Source of the DNA: an uncultured Clostridia bacterium
GTDB taxonomy: Bacteria; Bacillota; Clostridia; RUG12999
Direction: 5' to 3'
DNA: 37,189 bases
NCBI GenBank assembly: GCA_934792465.1
Contig: CAKVOK010000036.1
Location: 1 to 37,189, forward strand
The translations under genes and the position numbers were made by a program. Below the pieces are notes generated by a model. The model was not told the origin of the DNA and did not search any database. It saw only the letters and a program-made list of their open reading frames with translations. Positions 9,130 through 18,351 of this stretch are shown here, piece by piece. Position 1 is the first letter of the stretch, and the number at the start of each line of letters is the position of its first letter.

Positions 9130-12100
9130 ATGAAATTTAAAAGAATTTTATCGGCTATCACGGCAGCGGCAATGTCAATATCAGTTATGGGATTTTCAGC
9201 GGCGGCGGAAAACAGCACCGTATACAGCAACGGTTTTGCGGACGATTCGGTATTAACGGGAGAAATATTGAAGCAAGGGTATAAATCGAATAATGTTATA
9301 CTTAAATACAATACCGATGAAAACAGAACCGGCAGCGAAAGCGGCTCGGTATACTTTGCACCGGTTTACAATAAATACAGCTCGTTTTATTCAACCGATA
9401 TTGATTTGTCGAAAATAAACGGACTGAAAAACGGTCAGGCATATAAATTTTCAATCTGGCTCTATGCAAGACGTGTTAATAAAGCGGGCAACACGGTTAT
9501 ATACGCAGACGGCTCGACGGAGGTTTCCGAGGCGGACGCAACGCTTACGCTCAGCGCAGCTGTTGCAAACAGCTATGACAGCAATATAACGGCAACACAG
9601 GTTACGGAAAATCCGACGGATTATTACAGAGTTAATAACCTCGGTTCAAACTATACGACGCTGACTTCTTCAGCATCACCGGAACAGGGAGAATGGAAAG
9701 AGTTTACGTATGAATTTTTGTATACGCCTCAGATGAAGTTTATAAGAATGATATACAGCAACCTGTTAAGAGAATATGAGAACGGTAAAAAAGTCGAAAA
9801 CTACGATATGTATTATCTTGACGATATGTCGTTTGAAGAAATACCGAACGAAGAATATTTTACAAACGACAGATTCAAGCCTTTGGCTTCCGAATACGGT
9901 GCAGGTGTAGACCAATACGTATACAACGGACAAAATCCGTATGTTGCTAAATATACGAACAAAGATATTACACTTAATTCGGCATTTGCAAAATTCGATG
10001 TCAGCACGACAAAAAGAGTAATCAAAAAAGGTGAAACAGCTCCGCTTATCGCAAGAATTATCGAAAACGGAGATGTCGGAAACAAGGTAAGCGATGTTGT
10101 GTTCAAAGATGTTGATTTGGCTAATATCACGGCAGTATCGGAAGATACGGGCATAGCGTCTTATGATGCGGCAACGGGAACAATCAGTGCCAATGCGGTA
10201 GGCAGCACGTTAATTACATTTACGGAAAGCACAACAGGAGCGAGTCAGACACTGCTTGTTACGGTTCACCCCGGCAATGATGACGAATTTGAAGTAAGTG
10301 CGGAAAAAGACAGCACAAACGGCTGGTTCTCGAAAATAAAGCACCCTGTTGATACAGATACATATGCTATGATGTTTACGGCTTCAAATAACAGCAAGAT
10401 GAAACTCACATCGGAAGTAAATGCAAAGAAACCGTCCGTAATTTCGATAAGAAAATATCATACCGGACGCCGCGGTTTGAGTGAAAACGCAGGCGAAAAA
10501 GCGGTCGAAAAGGGTACGGCGAGCCTTTATATGATACAGCCTACGACAGTTACGATGGGCGGCGTGGCATTTACGGTTCAGCAGAGAGCGGACAGAGCAT
10601 ACGAAAGCTTTGTGGTAGGCGGATATTCCATATTCCAAGACCCGCTTGCAGGCTGGAACAATTTTGATATTTGCATTGATTATCCGACAACAAACAATGC
10701 CGCTGACGGATATATGAAATTTACATATTATGTAAATGGCAAATTGCTGAAAACAGAGGAAAAGCAGCTTACGGGCAATACAATAGATTTTATAACGCAA
10801 AACTCGGATATGATGGATATCAATATAGTATCGCTTGCGGAAGAGCTTAAAATTTCTTCCGTAAATCCGTCAGACGGGAAGTTATCGACACTTGACGATA
10901 TTGATGTTAATTTCACGGTACCGGTTAAATTGGAGGACGGTGCATTTACACTGACGGATTCCGAAAGCAATGCGCTCGAAATCAACCCTGTTTTGTCGGC
11001 AGATAAAAAGACGGCTTCCGTAAAGCCGATAGGCGGACTCAAGCCGAATAAGGAGTATACGCTTTCGGCGGACAGAACAAAGATAAGCGGCGATATTGCC
11101 GGTGATGAATTTAAGGGTGCACAGACCGAATATACGTTTACAACGGACGCTACGGAGGTTGCTGATGTAATCGGCAAGGGATATATTCTGGTAAATTCGC
11201 AGACCGATATGATAGAATCGGGCAATTATACGATTAACCAAGATATGGTAAAGGAAGATAACGTACTTCACGGAACAACGTATACAGATACAAAGCAGTA
11301 TGTTCTGGCAAGCATGACGGCAGATGAAACATTTGCGGATTCAAAATATATGCCGGAGAGATATATTGTTGAGTTTGATGCCAAGGGAACGGCAGTGCCC
11401 GATGGCGAAAAAACGGTTTCGTCAACTGAACCTTTCAGATTTGATACATACGGTGCGGACGAGAACGGCAATGCAGGTATTATAAGCATGACAGGTACGG
11501 GAAGCTTCAGCTCCGGCGGTATGGGACTCAGCTATACAAGCAAAGGCGAAAGCTTTAATACGGGTCGTGAATTAACTTCAAACGGCGCTGATTGGATAAT
11601 CGAAAACAAAGATTGGTATCATTTCAGACTTGTTTACGATATAAACAAAACAAATGAACTCGGCGATACAGAGGTCACTGCATATATTTACGGTACGGAC
11701 GGCAGCGAATACAAAATGGGTCCGGTTTATGCGGCTATGGCAACGAGAGAAAGCGGAACGGATGCATTCGGAAGCATGAAATTCATAAATAAAGTTGATA
11801 TTACCGATGCGTTTACCGTAAGCGGAGCGGGAATAGCGAAATATGAAAATCAGAAAAATGATATTTATATAAAGAATTTCAATATGTATGCGGTTCAAAA
11901 AGATGCGGATTATGCAGAAGATATGGAAATCAAAAACGTTATAGTTTCCGATGTGGAAAGCGGAGATGTCGTAACATCGGGAGCGGGACTGAGCGGCAAA
12001 GAAATTTCCGTTGCCTGCACACTCGCAAATAACAATCTTGCGGATAATCAGCAATACAAGGTTATAGCTGTTGTAAAGGACAAATCGACAAATAAGCTTG

Positions 12101-12273
12101 CGGCTGTGGGAATTGCCGGAGGTACAGCACCGAAAGGCATGGAAACAAACGCAATCGCCAATGTTGATATGACAAAATATACAACGGGCAGTTATACACT
12201 TGAAATATACGTTTGGAGCGGAATTGATACATTGAATCCGCTGACAGAGGTTTCAACGCCTTTTGGCAGGTAA
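9130..12273 (+). CDS. Large secreted Ig-like domain protein, possible carbohydrate-binding protein
   Basis: Exported protein of 1047 residues with a clear signal peptide (MKFKRILS... ending near FSAAAENS). Residues 30-240 look like a beta-sandwich carbohydrate-binding region (YKFSIWLYARRVNKAG, FIRMIYSNLL). Residues about 282-380 are a Big_2 Ig-like module (VSEDTGIASYDAATGTISANAVGSTLITF). Residues about 573-674 resemble a Big_5/SbsA-type Ig module (SSVNPSDGKLSTLDDIDVNF ... YTFTT). A LamG-like region follows. I see no catalytic motif, SLH module or sorting signal. ATG 9130 follows AGGAGG at ideal spacing. From its place next to the binding lipoprotein, a substrate-capture role is plausible, but the function is unknown. 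Confidence 0.8.
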   Translation: MKFKRILSAITAAAMSISVMGFSAAAENSTVYSNGFADDSVLTGEILKQGYKSNNVILKYNTDENRTGSESGSVYFAPVYNKYSSFYSTDIDLSKINGLKNGQAYKFSIWLYARRVNKAGNTVIYADGSTEVSEADATLTLSAAVANSYDSNITATQVTENPTDYYRVNNLGSNYTTLTSSASPEQGEWKEFTYEFLYTPQMKFIRMIYSNLLREYENGKKVENYDMYYLDDMSFEEIPNEEYFTNDRFKPLASEYGAGVDQYVYNGQNPYVAKYTNKDITLNSAFAKFDVSTTKRVIKKGETAPLIARIIENGDVGNKVSDVVFKDVDLANITAVSEDTGIASYDAATGTISANAVGSTLITFTESTTGASQTLLVTVHPGNDDEFEVSAEKDSTNGWFSKIKHPVDTDTYAMMFTASNNSKMKLTSEVNAKKPSVISIRKYHTGRRGLSENAGEKAVEKGTASLYMIQPTTVTMGGVAFTVQQRADRAYESFVVGGYSIFQDPLAGWNNFDICIDYPTTNNAADGYMKFTYYVNGKLLKTEEKQLTGNTIDFITQNSDMMDINIVSLAEELKISSVNPSDGKLSTLDDIDVNFTVPVKLEDGAFTLTDSESNALEINPVLSADKKTASVKPIGGLKPNKEYTLSADRTKISGDIAGDEFKGAQTEYTFTTDATEVADVIGKGYILVNSQTDMIESGNYTINQDMVKEDNVLHGTTYTDTKQYVLASMTADETFADSKYMPERYIVEFDAKGTAVPDGEKTVSSTEPFRFDTYGADENGNAGIISMTGTGSFSSGGMGLSYTSKGESFNTGRELTSNGADWIIENKDWYHFRLVYDINKTNELGDTEVTAYIYGTDGSEYKMGPVYAAMATRESGTDAFGSMKFINKVDITDAFTVSGAGIAKYENQKNDIYIKNFNMYAVQKDADYAEDMEIKNVIVSDVESGDVVTSGAGLSGKEISVACTLANNNLADNQQYKVIAVVKDKSTNKLAAVGIAGGTAPKGMETNAIANVDMTKYTTGSYTLEIYVWSGIDTLNPLTEVSTPFGR

Positions 12274-12303
12274 GAGATTGTAAAAGGCTGTACGGAGGAG
12301 GTC

Positions 12304-12330
12304 GGACGGTCTGCACCATGCAGACCGCCC
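12304..12330 (+). other. Intra-operon hairpin, possible attenuator or processing site
   Basis: A perfect 9-bp stem (CGGTCTGCA at 12307-12315, TGCAGACCG at 12319-12327) with a 3-base loop lies in the longest gap inside the operon (12274-12404). A T5 run follows only 13 bases later, so it is not a standard terminator. It could stabilise or process the upstream mRNA, or partly attenuate the distal genes. Confidence 0.45.
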
Positions 12331-12369
12331 AAACAATCCGTTTTTGAATCAAGAGAGAAAATATACGAT

Positions 12370-12409
12370 TTATGCCGGCGCATGGCGGCGGAATGGAGAT
12401 TTCTATGAA
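12370..12409 (+). repeat. Translation-leader module, copy 2
   Basis: This block repeats the arrangement at 4864-4903: TTATGCCGGC, a potential GCCG/CGGC hairpin, GGCGGAATGGAGATT, then CTATGA. The real start is ATG 12405, which has GGAG 6 bases upstream and begins a clear signal peptide. Confidence 0.5.
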
Positions 12410-15400
12410 AAAAATATTTGGATTATTGCTTAGTATTACGATGATTTTTTTGAGTGCGGCGGCAGTCGGAGCAGAGAGTGCAGGTTCGATAGAACTGGAC
12501 GATATAGGCTTCGATATACAATCGGGAACGGTTTTTGTAACGGGAAATCTTAAAGAGGGAATGGGACTGAGAAAGGTAAGCATACTTGCGGTTCGGGGAG
12601 ATACGGACTTGTCATCGCTTGCGGACGGCAATGCTTCGTCAATACAGAACACGGCGGAGGTCAGAACAGATTATTTCGGCAAATTTACATATCGGTTTGA
12701 GGTAAATTACAACGAGGTGGACAATGCGGAAAGACTTGACGTATACGCAAGCTTTGTAAATACGGGTGAAACCGTGAAAAAAACACTTGAATTTCCGGGG
12801 GAAGTATTTTGGAAAAGTATGAAAGACAGCTCGCTGATACTGAATGAGCAAAATAAAAACGTTTATATCAACGGCGAACGGCAGTTGACGGCAAATGTGC
12901 CGTATTTGTACGGAAACAGCGTCTATGTGGACTTAAAAACCGTCGGTGAGTATCTGAAAGCGGAAACGGCGGTTTCGGAAAACGAATTTTCAATGAGCTG
13001 GGACAATCATATCATAACGGGGAATATAAACAGTGCGGAGGTTTTGATTGACGGTACGACATACGAATTTATGCCGTCACTGAAAAACAGCGGCTCGGCA
13101 TATGTTGACATAAATATATTTGAAAAGACAGGCAAAAGAATTTATACGGGAGAAAAGGTATTCATAATAAGCGACAAGGAAATAAGTGCGAATCCCGATA
13201 TATTTGCACCGGTATTCGGATTGTATGTTTCCCGGGACGGAAGCGATACGGCGGACGGTTCGGCGGCAAATCCGGTAAGAACAATAAATAAGGCGATAAG
13301 CCTTGCGGACAGAAACAGGGGATTCGAGGGCTGTACAATTTATATCGGAAAAGGCAGATATTTTGAAAATGTAACCATCGAAAACAAAAAGGATATAACA
13401 ATAGAAAATTATGCGGACGAGAGAGTTGTCATAACAGGGGGAATAAGGCTTGACAATGATGATTTTTCGGTTGTTTCGGACAGCGAGGTTTTGCAGCGTT
13501 TCGGCAAGGAAGCGTCAGGAAAGCTTTTGCAGCTTGATTTGAGCAAGTATCTGTCCGAGATGAAAAGCCCAAGAAGTGTGCTTGGTGCGGACGGATATTA
13601 CAGACTTTATAACGGCAGCGGAAAACAGACGCTTGCGAGATACCCGAATGCGGAATATGCCGTTGTCAGAATGGTAAACGAGGACGATCCGGAGGAAGGA
13701 TATTATATCGAGGGTACGGACAGAGTGAAACAATGGCAGGATATTTCGGGACTGTATATGAGCAGCTATATCAGCGCACCGTATAATATGCACAAAAGCA
13801 ATGTTGCGGAAACGGATAAGGAAACGGGAATATTTAAATTAACGAAAAACGTTAAGATTTCCGAAGTGGGAATAAATGCTGCTTTATACAATGTGTCGGA
13901 GGAGCTTGATATTCCGGGCGAATGGTATATAGACAGAACGGAGAAAAAACTGTATTATTATCCGACGGACAATATGGAAACAATGACGCTGACCGTTTCG
14001 GACAATGCATTGATAAGTCTTAAAAAGTCGGAGAATATCAGTATTAAAAATATTGAGATAGGCGAGAGCAACGGCAACGGTATTTATGCCGAACAGTGCA
14101 AAAACGTTGCGGTAGACGGTGTAAAGCTGCATTCTGTCGGCGGAATCGGAGTGATGTTCACCGATTGTACGGATTCCGCAGTGAAAAACTCGGAAATATT
14201 CGATACGGTTAAGGGGGCGGCGCATATAAACGGCGGTGTGGTTCTGACATTAACGCCGGGAAACAGCGGAGTTGAAAACTGCCATATATACGATTATTCG
14301 GAAGAAAACACATACAAAGCTGGCATTACGCTCGAGGGCATGGGCAACTATGCAAAGCATAATACAATACATGATTCGATGAGCCAGGGCGTTTATATTA
14401 TAGGAAACGGGCATACGGTTGAAAGCAATGAAATTTACAATGTCGTAAGAGATACATATGACGCCGGAGCAATATACGGAATTGTGGCAGGGGAGAATAT
14501 AGGAAACAAAATTTTGAACAACTATATTCATGATGTTACGAAATCATACAGAAATTGGGGTAAAGTGCACGGAATATATATGGACAATATGTCGTCGGGT
14601 ACGGTATTTTCCAATAATATTGTGGCGGACTGCACTTCCGGAGGTCTTTACGGCGGCGGACGTGATAATGATATAACAAATAATATATTCCTTGACTGCA
14701 AGATAGAATACGATAACAGAGGCGTGTTCGGCGGCTGGTTTAGGATAAACGGGAAATACTGGGATTTGCCTATAGTGAATGAAGAAGGGTATGAAGCGGA
14801 ACGCTGGTATTCGGTATATCCGATGTGGAAAGGCATGGTCGAGGACTACGCAAAAGAAAAAGCATGGTTTGAGGACCCGGACAACAATCCGAAATTCGAC
14901 GCCGGAATACCGAGAAACGCAGTGATAGAGGACAACGTGCTTATTCAGAGAGATAAGCAGCTGGATACGCTGAATCCTGTAAACACATGGTGGAAAGCTT
15001 CAAATCCGGATTATAACACATCATATATGAGGAAGCTCGGTATAGACAAAACAAAATATCCGAATTACGAAGAATGGTTTAAGGATTTGAAAAACAGAGA
15101 TTTTACGCAGATTGAGGGTTTGCAGCTTTTTGACGAACTGCCTACGTTTAACAGGATTGATTTCGACGCAATCGGAAACAGCGAATATTTGTACGGCGGA
15201 ACGGCTTCGCCGACGCTGAAAATCCCGGAGAATAATCGGACAACGGGAAGCAAGGTCGAGTTTATATGGGAGAAAACGTCCGGCGCAAGCGAATATGTGC
15301 TGTGCATAAGCAAAAATTCGGATATGTCCGACCCGATTTATGAAGAAACCGTGAATACAAATACGAAAACCGCAGAGCTTGAAGGCGGCAGATATTATTA

Positions 15401-15764
15401 TACGGTTACGGCGAGAAATCTCTCTAAAATGTATAAATCGGAAAGCGTAAGCAAGATTTCAACGTTCAGAGTAAAAAGCGAGATTTCGCTCGAAAGTGTG
15501 ACGGTGCAGGAAAATGAAAGCAGTTCGGAAGCTGTTTTCGTATACGGTTCGGGAAACGGTATTCCGAACGGCAAAATAGTTCTTGCCGAAAAAACCTCTG
15601 ACGGCAAGCTTGTAAATGTTACGGTAAAAGATATTTTCGGTGATGATAACGGAAAAATTACCGTAAACGGAAGCTTTGAAAAAGGGAATGTACTTGAATG
15701 TTATTTGTGCGAGGATTTGAATACATTTGAACTTTATTGCGGAAAAACGGTTGCAAAAGAATAA
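12405..15764 (+). CDS. Secreted right-handed beta-helix protein, putative glycoside hydrolase or lyase
   Basis: Exported protein of 1119 residues. After a signal peptide (MKKIFGLLLSITMIFLSAAAVGA), residues about 138-260 resemble the copper-amine-oxidase N-terminal 'stalk' module common in clostridial surface proteins (LNEQNKNVYINGER ... VYVDLKTVGEYL). From about residue 271 (LYVSRDGSDTADGSAANPV) a long parallel beta-helix runs to about 800, with repeats such as NISIKNIEIGESNGNGIYAE and the motif YDAGAIYG. An FN3-like module lies near 930-1025. The DAGAIY helix type resembles GH141-like and related uncharacterised enzymes; that placement is from memory and uncertain. A paralogue lies at 21453. 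No SLH or sorting motif is seen. Confidence 0.82.
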   Translation: MKKIFGLLLSITMIFLSAAAVGAESAGSIELDDIGFDIQSGTVFVTGNLKEGMGLRKVSILAVRGDTDLSSLADGNASSIQNTAEVRTDYFGKFTYRFEVNYNEVDNAERLDVYASFVNTGETVKKTLEFPGEVFWKSMKDSSLILNEQNKNVYINGERQLTANVPYLYGNSVYVDLKTVGEYLKAETAVSENEFSMSWDNHIITGNINSAEVLIDGTTYEFMPSLKNSGSAYVDINIFEKTGKRIYTGEKVFIISDKEISANPDIFAPVFGLYVSRDGSDTADGSAANPVRTINKAISLADRNRGFEGCTIYIGKGRYFENVTIENKKDITIENYADERVVITGGIRLDNDDFSVVSDSEVLQRFGKEASGKLLQLDLSKYLSEMKSPRSVLGADGYYRLYNGSGKQTLARYPNAEYAVVRMVNEDDPEEGYYIEGTDRVKQWQDISGLYMSSYISAPYNMHKSNVAETDKETGIFKLTKNVKISEVGINAALYNVSEELDIPGEWYIDRTEKKLYYYPTDNMETMTLTVSDNALISLKKSENISIKNIEIGESNGNGIYAEQCKNVAVDGVKLHSVGGIGVMFTDCTDSAVKNSEIFDTVKGAAHINGGVVLTLTPGNSGVENCHIYDYSEENTYKAGITLEGMGNYAKHNTIHDSMSQGVYIIGNGHTVESNEIYNVVRDTYDAGAIYGIVAGENIGNKILNNYIHDVTKSYRNWGKVHGIYMDNMSSGTVFSNNIVADCTSGGLYGGGRDNDITNNIFLDCKIEYDNRGVFGGWFRINGKYWDLPIVNEEGYEAERWYSVYPMWKGMVEDYAKEKAWFEDPDNNPKFDAGIPRNAVIEDNVLIQRDKQLDTLNPVNTWWKASNPDYNTSYMRKLGIDKTKYPNYEEWFKDLKNRDFTQIEGLQLFDELPTFNRIDFDAIGNSEYLYGGTASPTLKIPENNRTTGSKVEFIWEKTSGASEYVLCISKNSDMSDPIYEETVNTNTKTAELEGGRYYYTVTARNLSKMYKSESVSKISTFRVKSEISLESVTVQENESSSEAVFVYGSGNGIPNGKIVLAEKTSDGKLVNVTVKDIFGDDNGKITVNGSFEKGNVLECYLCEDLNTFELYCGKTVAKE

Positions 15765-15794
15765 ATGCCGTGAAATGATGAAAGGGTGATTGAT

Positions 15795-18326
15795 TTGAAA
15801 AAAGTGTTATACATGCTCGTTATCTGTGCTGTGTTGTTTCAGGGAATCGGAACGGTTTCAGCAGATGCGGAAATGAGCAAAGGCAGACTGATAATAACCG
15901 TCAACGATGAAGAAGTTGCGGATATGACAGACGTTGTATGCGAAACGGAAAACGGCGATGTTGCCTTGTTTGCCGAAGCAGGCGAAGAGAATACCGACGA
16001 AAAGGAGGAAGAAAACGAGGCATTTAAGGTTACGGCAGTAACTCCCGATGAAAATGCCGGAATTTCGCCTGATGTGCAGTTTGCGATAGAGTTTTCAAAT
16101 GATATTGACGAAAGCACGGTAGAGGATAATGCGGTGCTGCGTGACAGCGTTAATAATCAGGATATAGAGTTTGCATACGAGGTTTCGGGCAGTAAGCTTA
16201 CGATTAAGCCTAAATATAAGATAACGCAGGGTATGCACCTAAATTTGAAATTGAAAACGGGGATTAAGGCATACGGAATCGAGAACGGTAATCTGGCGGC
16301 AGAAAAGAATTATTATTTTGCTGCAGAGGACTATCCTATCGCATATCGCGGAGCGGCGGTTTCGGAGAATAAAATGCTCGTGGGACTGAAAAACGTATCC
16401 GAGGAAGAAAAAACGGTATATTGCCTGATTGCCCTGTATAAAGACGGAATCGAAAAAGAAATTTCATACAGAAAGCTTTCTTTTGAAGCGTATCAGACGA
16501 AATATGCATCGTTTAAGGTGCAGAGTGATTTGGAACAGTGCGCAGCAGAAATATATGTTTGGGATTTGCTGAACGGAGAGATTATAACTCCCGTAATGCT
16601 GCCGAAAAATGAGGATACGGCACGCACGGAAAACGGCGAACAGCCGAAGTACGGCGATATTTCGGCGCAGTATGATTTTAATGCGGAAATGTTTACGGTC
16701 GAGGGTATACATGATACGAAAAGAGCCGGTATACCGATGACGATAAGGATATTCAAAAAAGGCGATGAGCAGACTCTTGAAAATCTTGTCAGAGCGGAAA
16801 CAGTCGCAACCGGCGAAAACGGAAAGATAAATTACAGCTTCAAGCTTGACGAAACGGCGGGAAAGGGCTTGTATACCGTGCTGATAAACGATTCGTTTTT
16901 TGAAAAATGCATAAAAAAAGAAGTCAGTTATGTTGACGCCGAAGATGTTGAAGCGGCTTTGGCAAAGATAGATTCGGCGGATGAAAGCAATATGGCGGGA
17001 ATATTTGAAGAAGTACGTCCGATACTCGGTGCGGCGGACGAAGAGTTTGACAGTTTGGAAAATAAGAAATTTATATACAACTGTATATTGCTCGGAAAAC
17101 CGTATTCGGAAAAAGGCGCGGACAGCTTCAAAGAAATATATCGGCGTGCACTGAATATATGTTGTTTGCTGGAGGGAGAACCTGAAAAAGCTGTTGAAGA
17201 GATAAAGAATAATCATGCTGATGAATATTGGAACATTGATGAAAATGTTATGTATACCGTTTTTGACGAAAAGCTTGACTCTGCACAACAGGCAAATGTA
17301 ATAAACAAAATGAAAAATGCGGAAAAATTCGGCGATTTGAAAGACATTTTTGAATTTGCCGTTGTGTGCGAAGATATAAAGGCGCAAAGCTCATACAACA
17401 CGGTTTATGACGCACTTTCAAAATATAATGAATTTACCGGTATTGATTATACGGTATATGATAAGCTGAAAGAAAATTCAAAGCTGAAAGTATGTACGAA
17501 TTTTTATAATGCGGCGAACGGATTTGAAAGTCTTGCGGATTTGAAAAAGACGTTTGAAAACCTTGCCGATGCTGAAAAAAATAACGAGAAAAACAGCGAA
17601 AACAAAGGCGGCAGCAGCGGCGGAGGCGGCGGTGGAGGAGGCAAAAGCTCCGGCGGAACTTCCGCAGTTGTAAAGACAGGCGTTACGAATGCCATACTTC
17701 CGGGGCTGTATCAGACGGATAAACCGGCACCGGATTGGTATAAGGAAGATACTAAAGAAACCGAATATACATCTCCGTTTACGGATACGGACGAGGTGGA
17801 ATGGGCAAAAGAAGCTATAAACAGCCTTTACGGAATGGGAGCGATTTCGGGCAAAAGCGAAACCGAGTTTGCGCCGAACGATATTATCACGAAAGAAGAA
17901 CTTTGCAAAATAGTATCTGTTGCATTTGGATTGGAAAGCGGTGCGGAAGATACGGTGCAGAATTTTGATGATGTTGCAGAAACAGCATGGTACAACGAAT
18001 ATATAATGCGCTGCAACCGTAATAAGATCATAAACGGTATCGGAAATAATCTGTTCGGCGTAGGTACGGCGGTAACACGTGAGGAAATTTCGGTAATACT
18101 TGTAAGAGCGGCGGAAGCTGCCGGTAAAGCGCTTGATTATGATATTACGATATTCCCGTTTGAAGACGAAGAAGATATTTCCGTATGGGCGAAAGACAGC
18201 GTTGCGGTTTTAAGGGAGTGTCTTATTATAGACGGCGTTGGCAACGGCTTTTTTGCACCGAGGGAAAACGTTACAAGAGCGCAGGCGGCGAAGATGATTT
18301 CGGGCGTTCTGAATTTCAGCTATTGA
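15795..18326 (+). CDS. Secreted Ig-like protein with three C-terminal SLH modules
   Basis: Surface protein of about 843 residues. I chose TTG 15795 because AAAGGG lies 8 bases upstream and it begins the signal peptide (LKKVLYMLVICAVLFQGIGTVSADA); GTG 15786 is the alternative. Residues about 75-175 look like a Big_5 Ig module (VTAVTPDENAGISPDVQFAI). A long, mostly alpha-helical, acidic region follows, then a glycine-serine linker containing eight consecutive Gly (near 610-625). Three S-layer homology modules finish the protein (starting about 660, 720 and 787; AINSLYGMGAISGKSETEFA, NKIINGIGNNLFG, CLIIDGVGNGFFAPRENVTR). SLH modules bind pyruvylated wall polymer, so this protein should be wall-anchored. 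It may be a scaffold or substrate receptor; no catalytic motif is visible. Confidence 0.85.
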   Translation: MKKVLYMLVICAVLFQGIGTVSADAEMSKGRLIITVNDEEVADMTDVVCETENGDVALFAEAGEENTDEKEEENEAFKVTAVTPDENAGISPDVQFAIEFSNDIDESTVEDNAVLRDSVNNQDIEFAYEVSGSKLTIKPKYKITQGMHLNLKLKTGIKAYGIENGNLAAEKNYYFAAEDYPIAYRGAAVSENKMLVGLKNVSEEEKTVYCLIALYKDGIEKEISYRKLSFEAYQTKYASFKVQSDLEQCAAEIYVWDLLNGEIITPVMLPKNEDTARTENGEQPKYGDISAQYDFNAEMFTVEGIHDTKRAGIPMTIRIFKKGDEQTLENLVRAETVATGENGKINYSFKLDETAGKGLYTVLINDSFFEKCIKKEVSYVDAEDVEAALAKIDSADESNMAGIFEEVRPILGAADEEFDSLENKKFIYNCILLGKPYSEKGADSFKEIYRRALNICCLLEGEPEKAVEEIKNNHADEYWNIDENVMYTVFDEKLDSAQQANVINKMKNAEKFGDLKDIFEFAVVCEDIKAQSSYNTVYDALSKYNEFTGIDYTVYDKLKENSKLKVCTNFYNAANGFESLADLKKTFENLADAEKNNEKNSENKGGSSGGGGGGGGKSSGGTSAVVKTGVTNAILPGLYQTDKPAPDWYKEDTKETEYTSPFTDTDEVEWAKEAINSLYGMGAISGKSETEFAPNDIITKEELCKIVSVAFGLESGAEDTVQNFDDVAETAWYNEYIMRCNRNKIINGIGNNLFGVGTAVTREEISVILVRAAEAAGKALDYDITIFPFEDEEDISVWAKDSVAVLRECLIIDGVGNGFFAPRENVTRAQAAKMISGVLNFSY

Positions 18327-18351
18327 TAAAGAATTGGAGGATAATGCGGTA

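Noticed and set aside
16464..17387. Long minus-strand open frame of 307 codons opposite the SLH protein gene
   Set aside because: It is a shadow of the plus-strand gene: no ribosome site, a basic aromatic-rich composition unlike real proteins, and a clear signal peptide and SLH modules on the other strand. The same holds for the minus frames at 7879-8748 and 18790-19737.
17600..17660. Glycine-codon run as a functional DNA repeat
   Set aside because: It encodes an ordinary Gly/Ser linker between the helical region and the SLH modules. I see no sign beyond simple low complexity.
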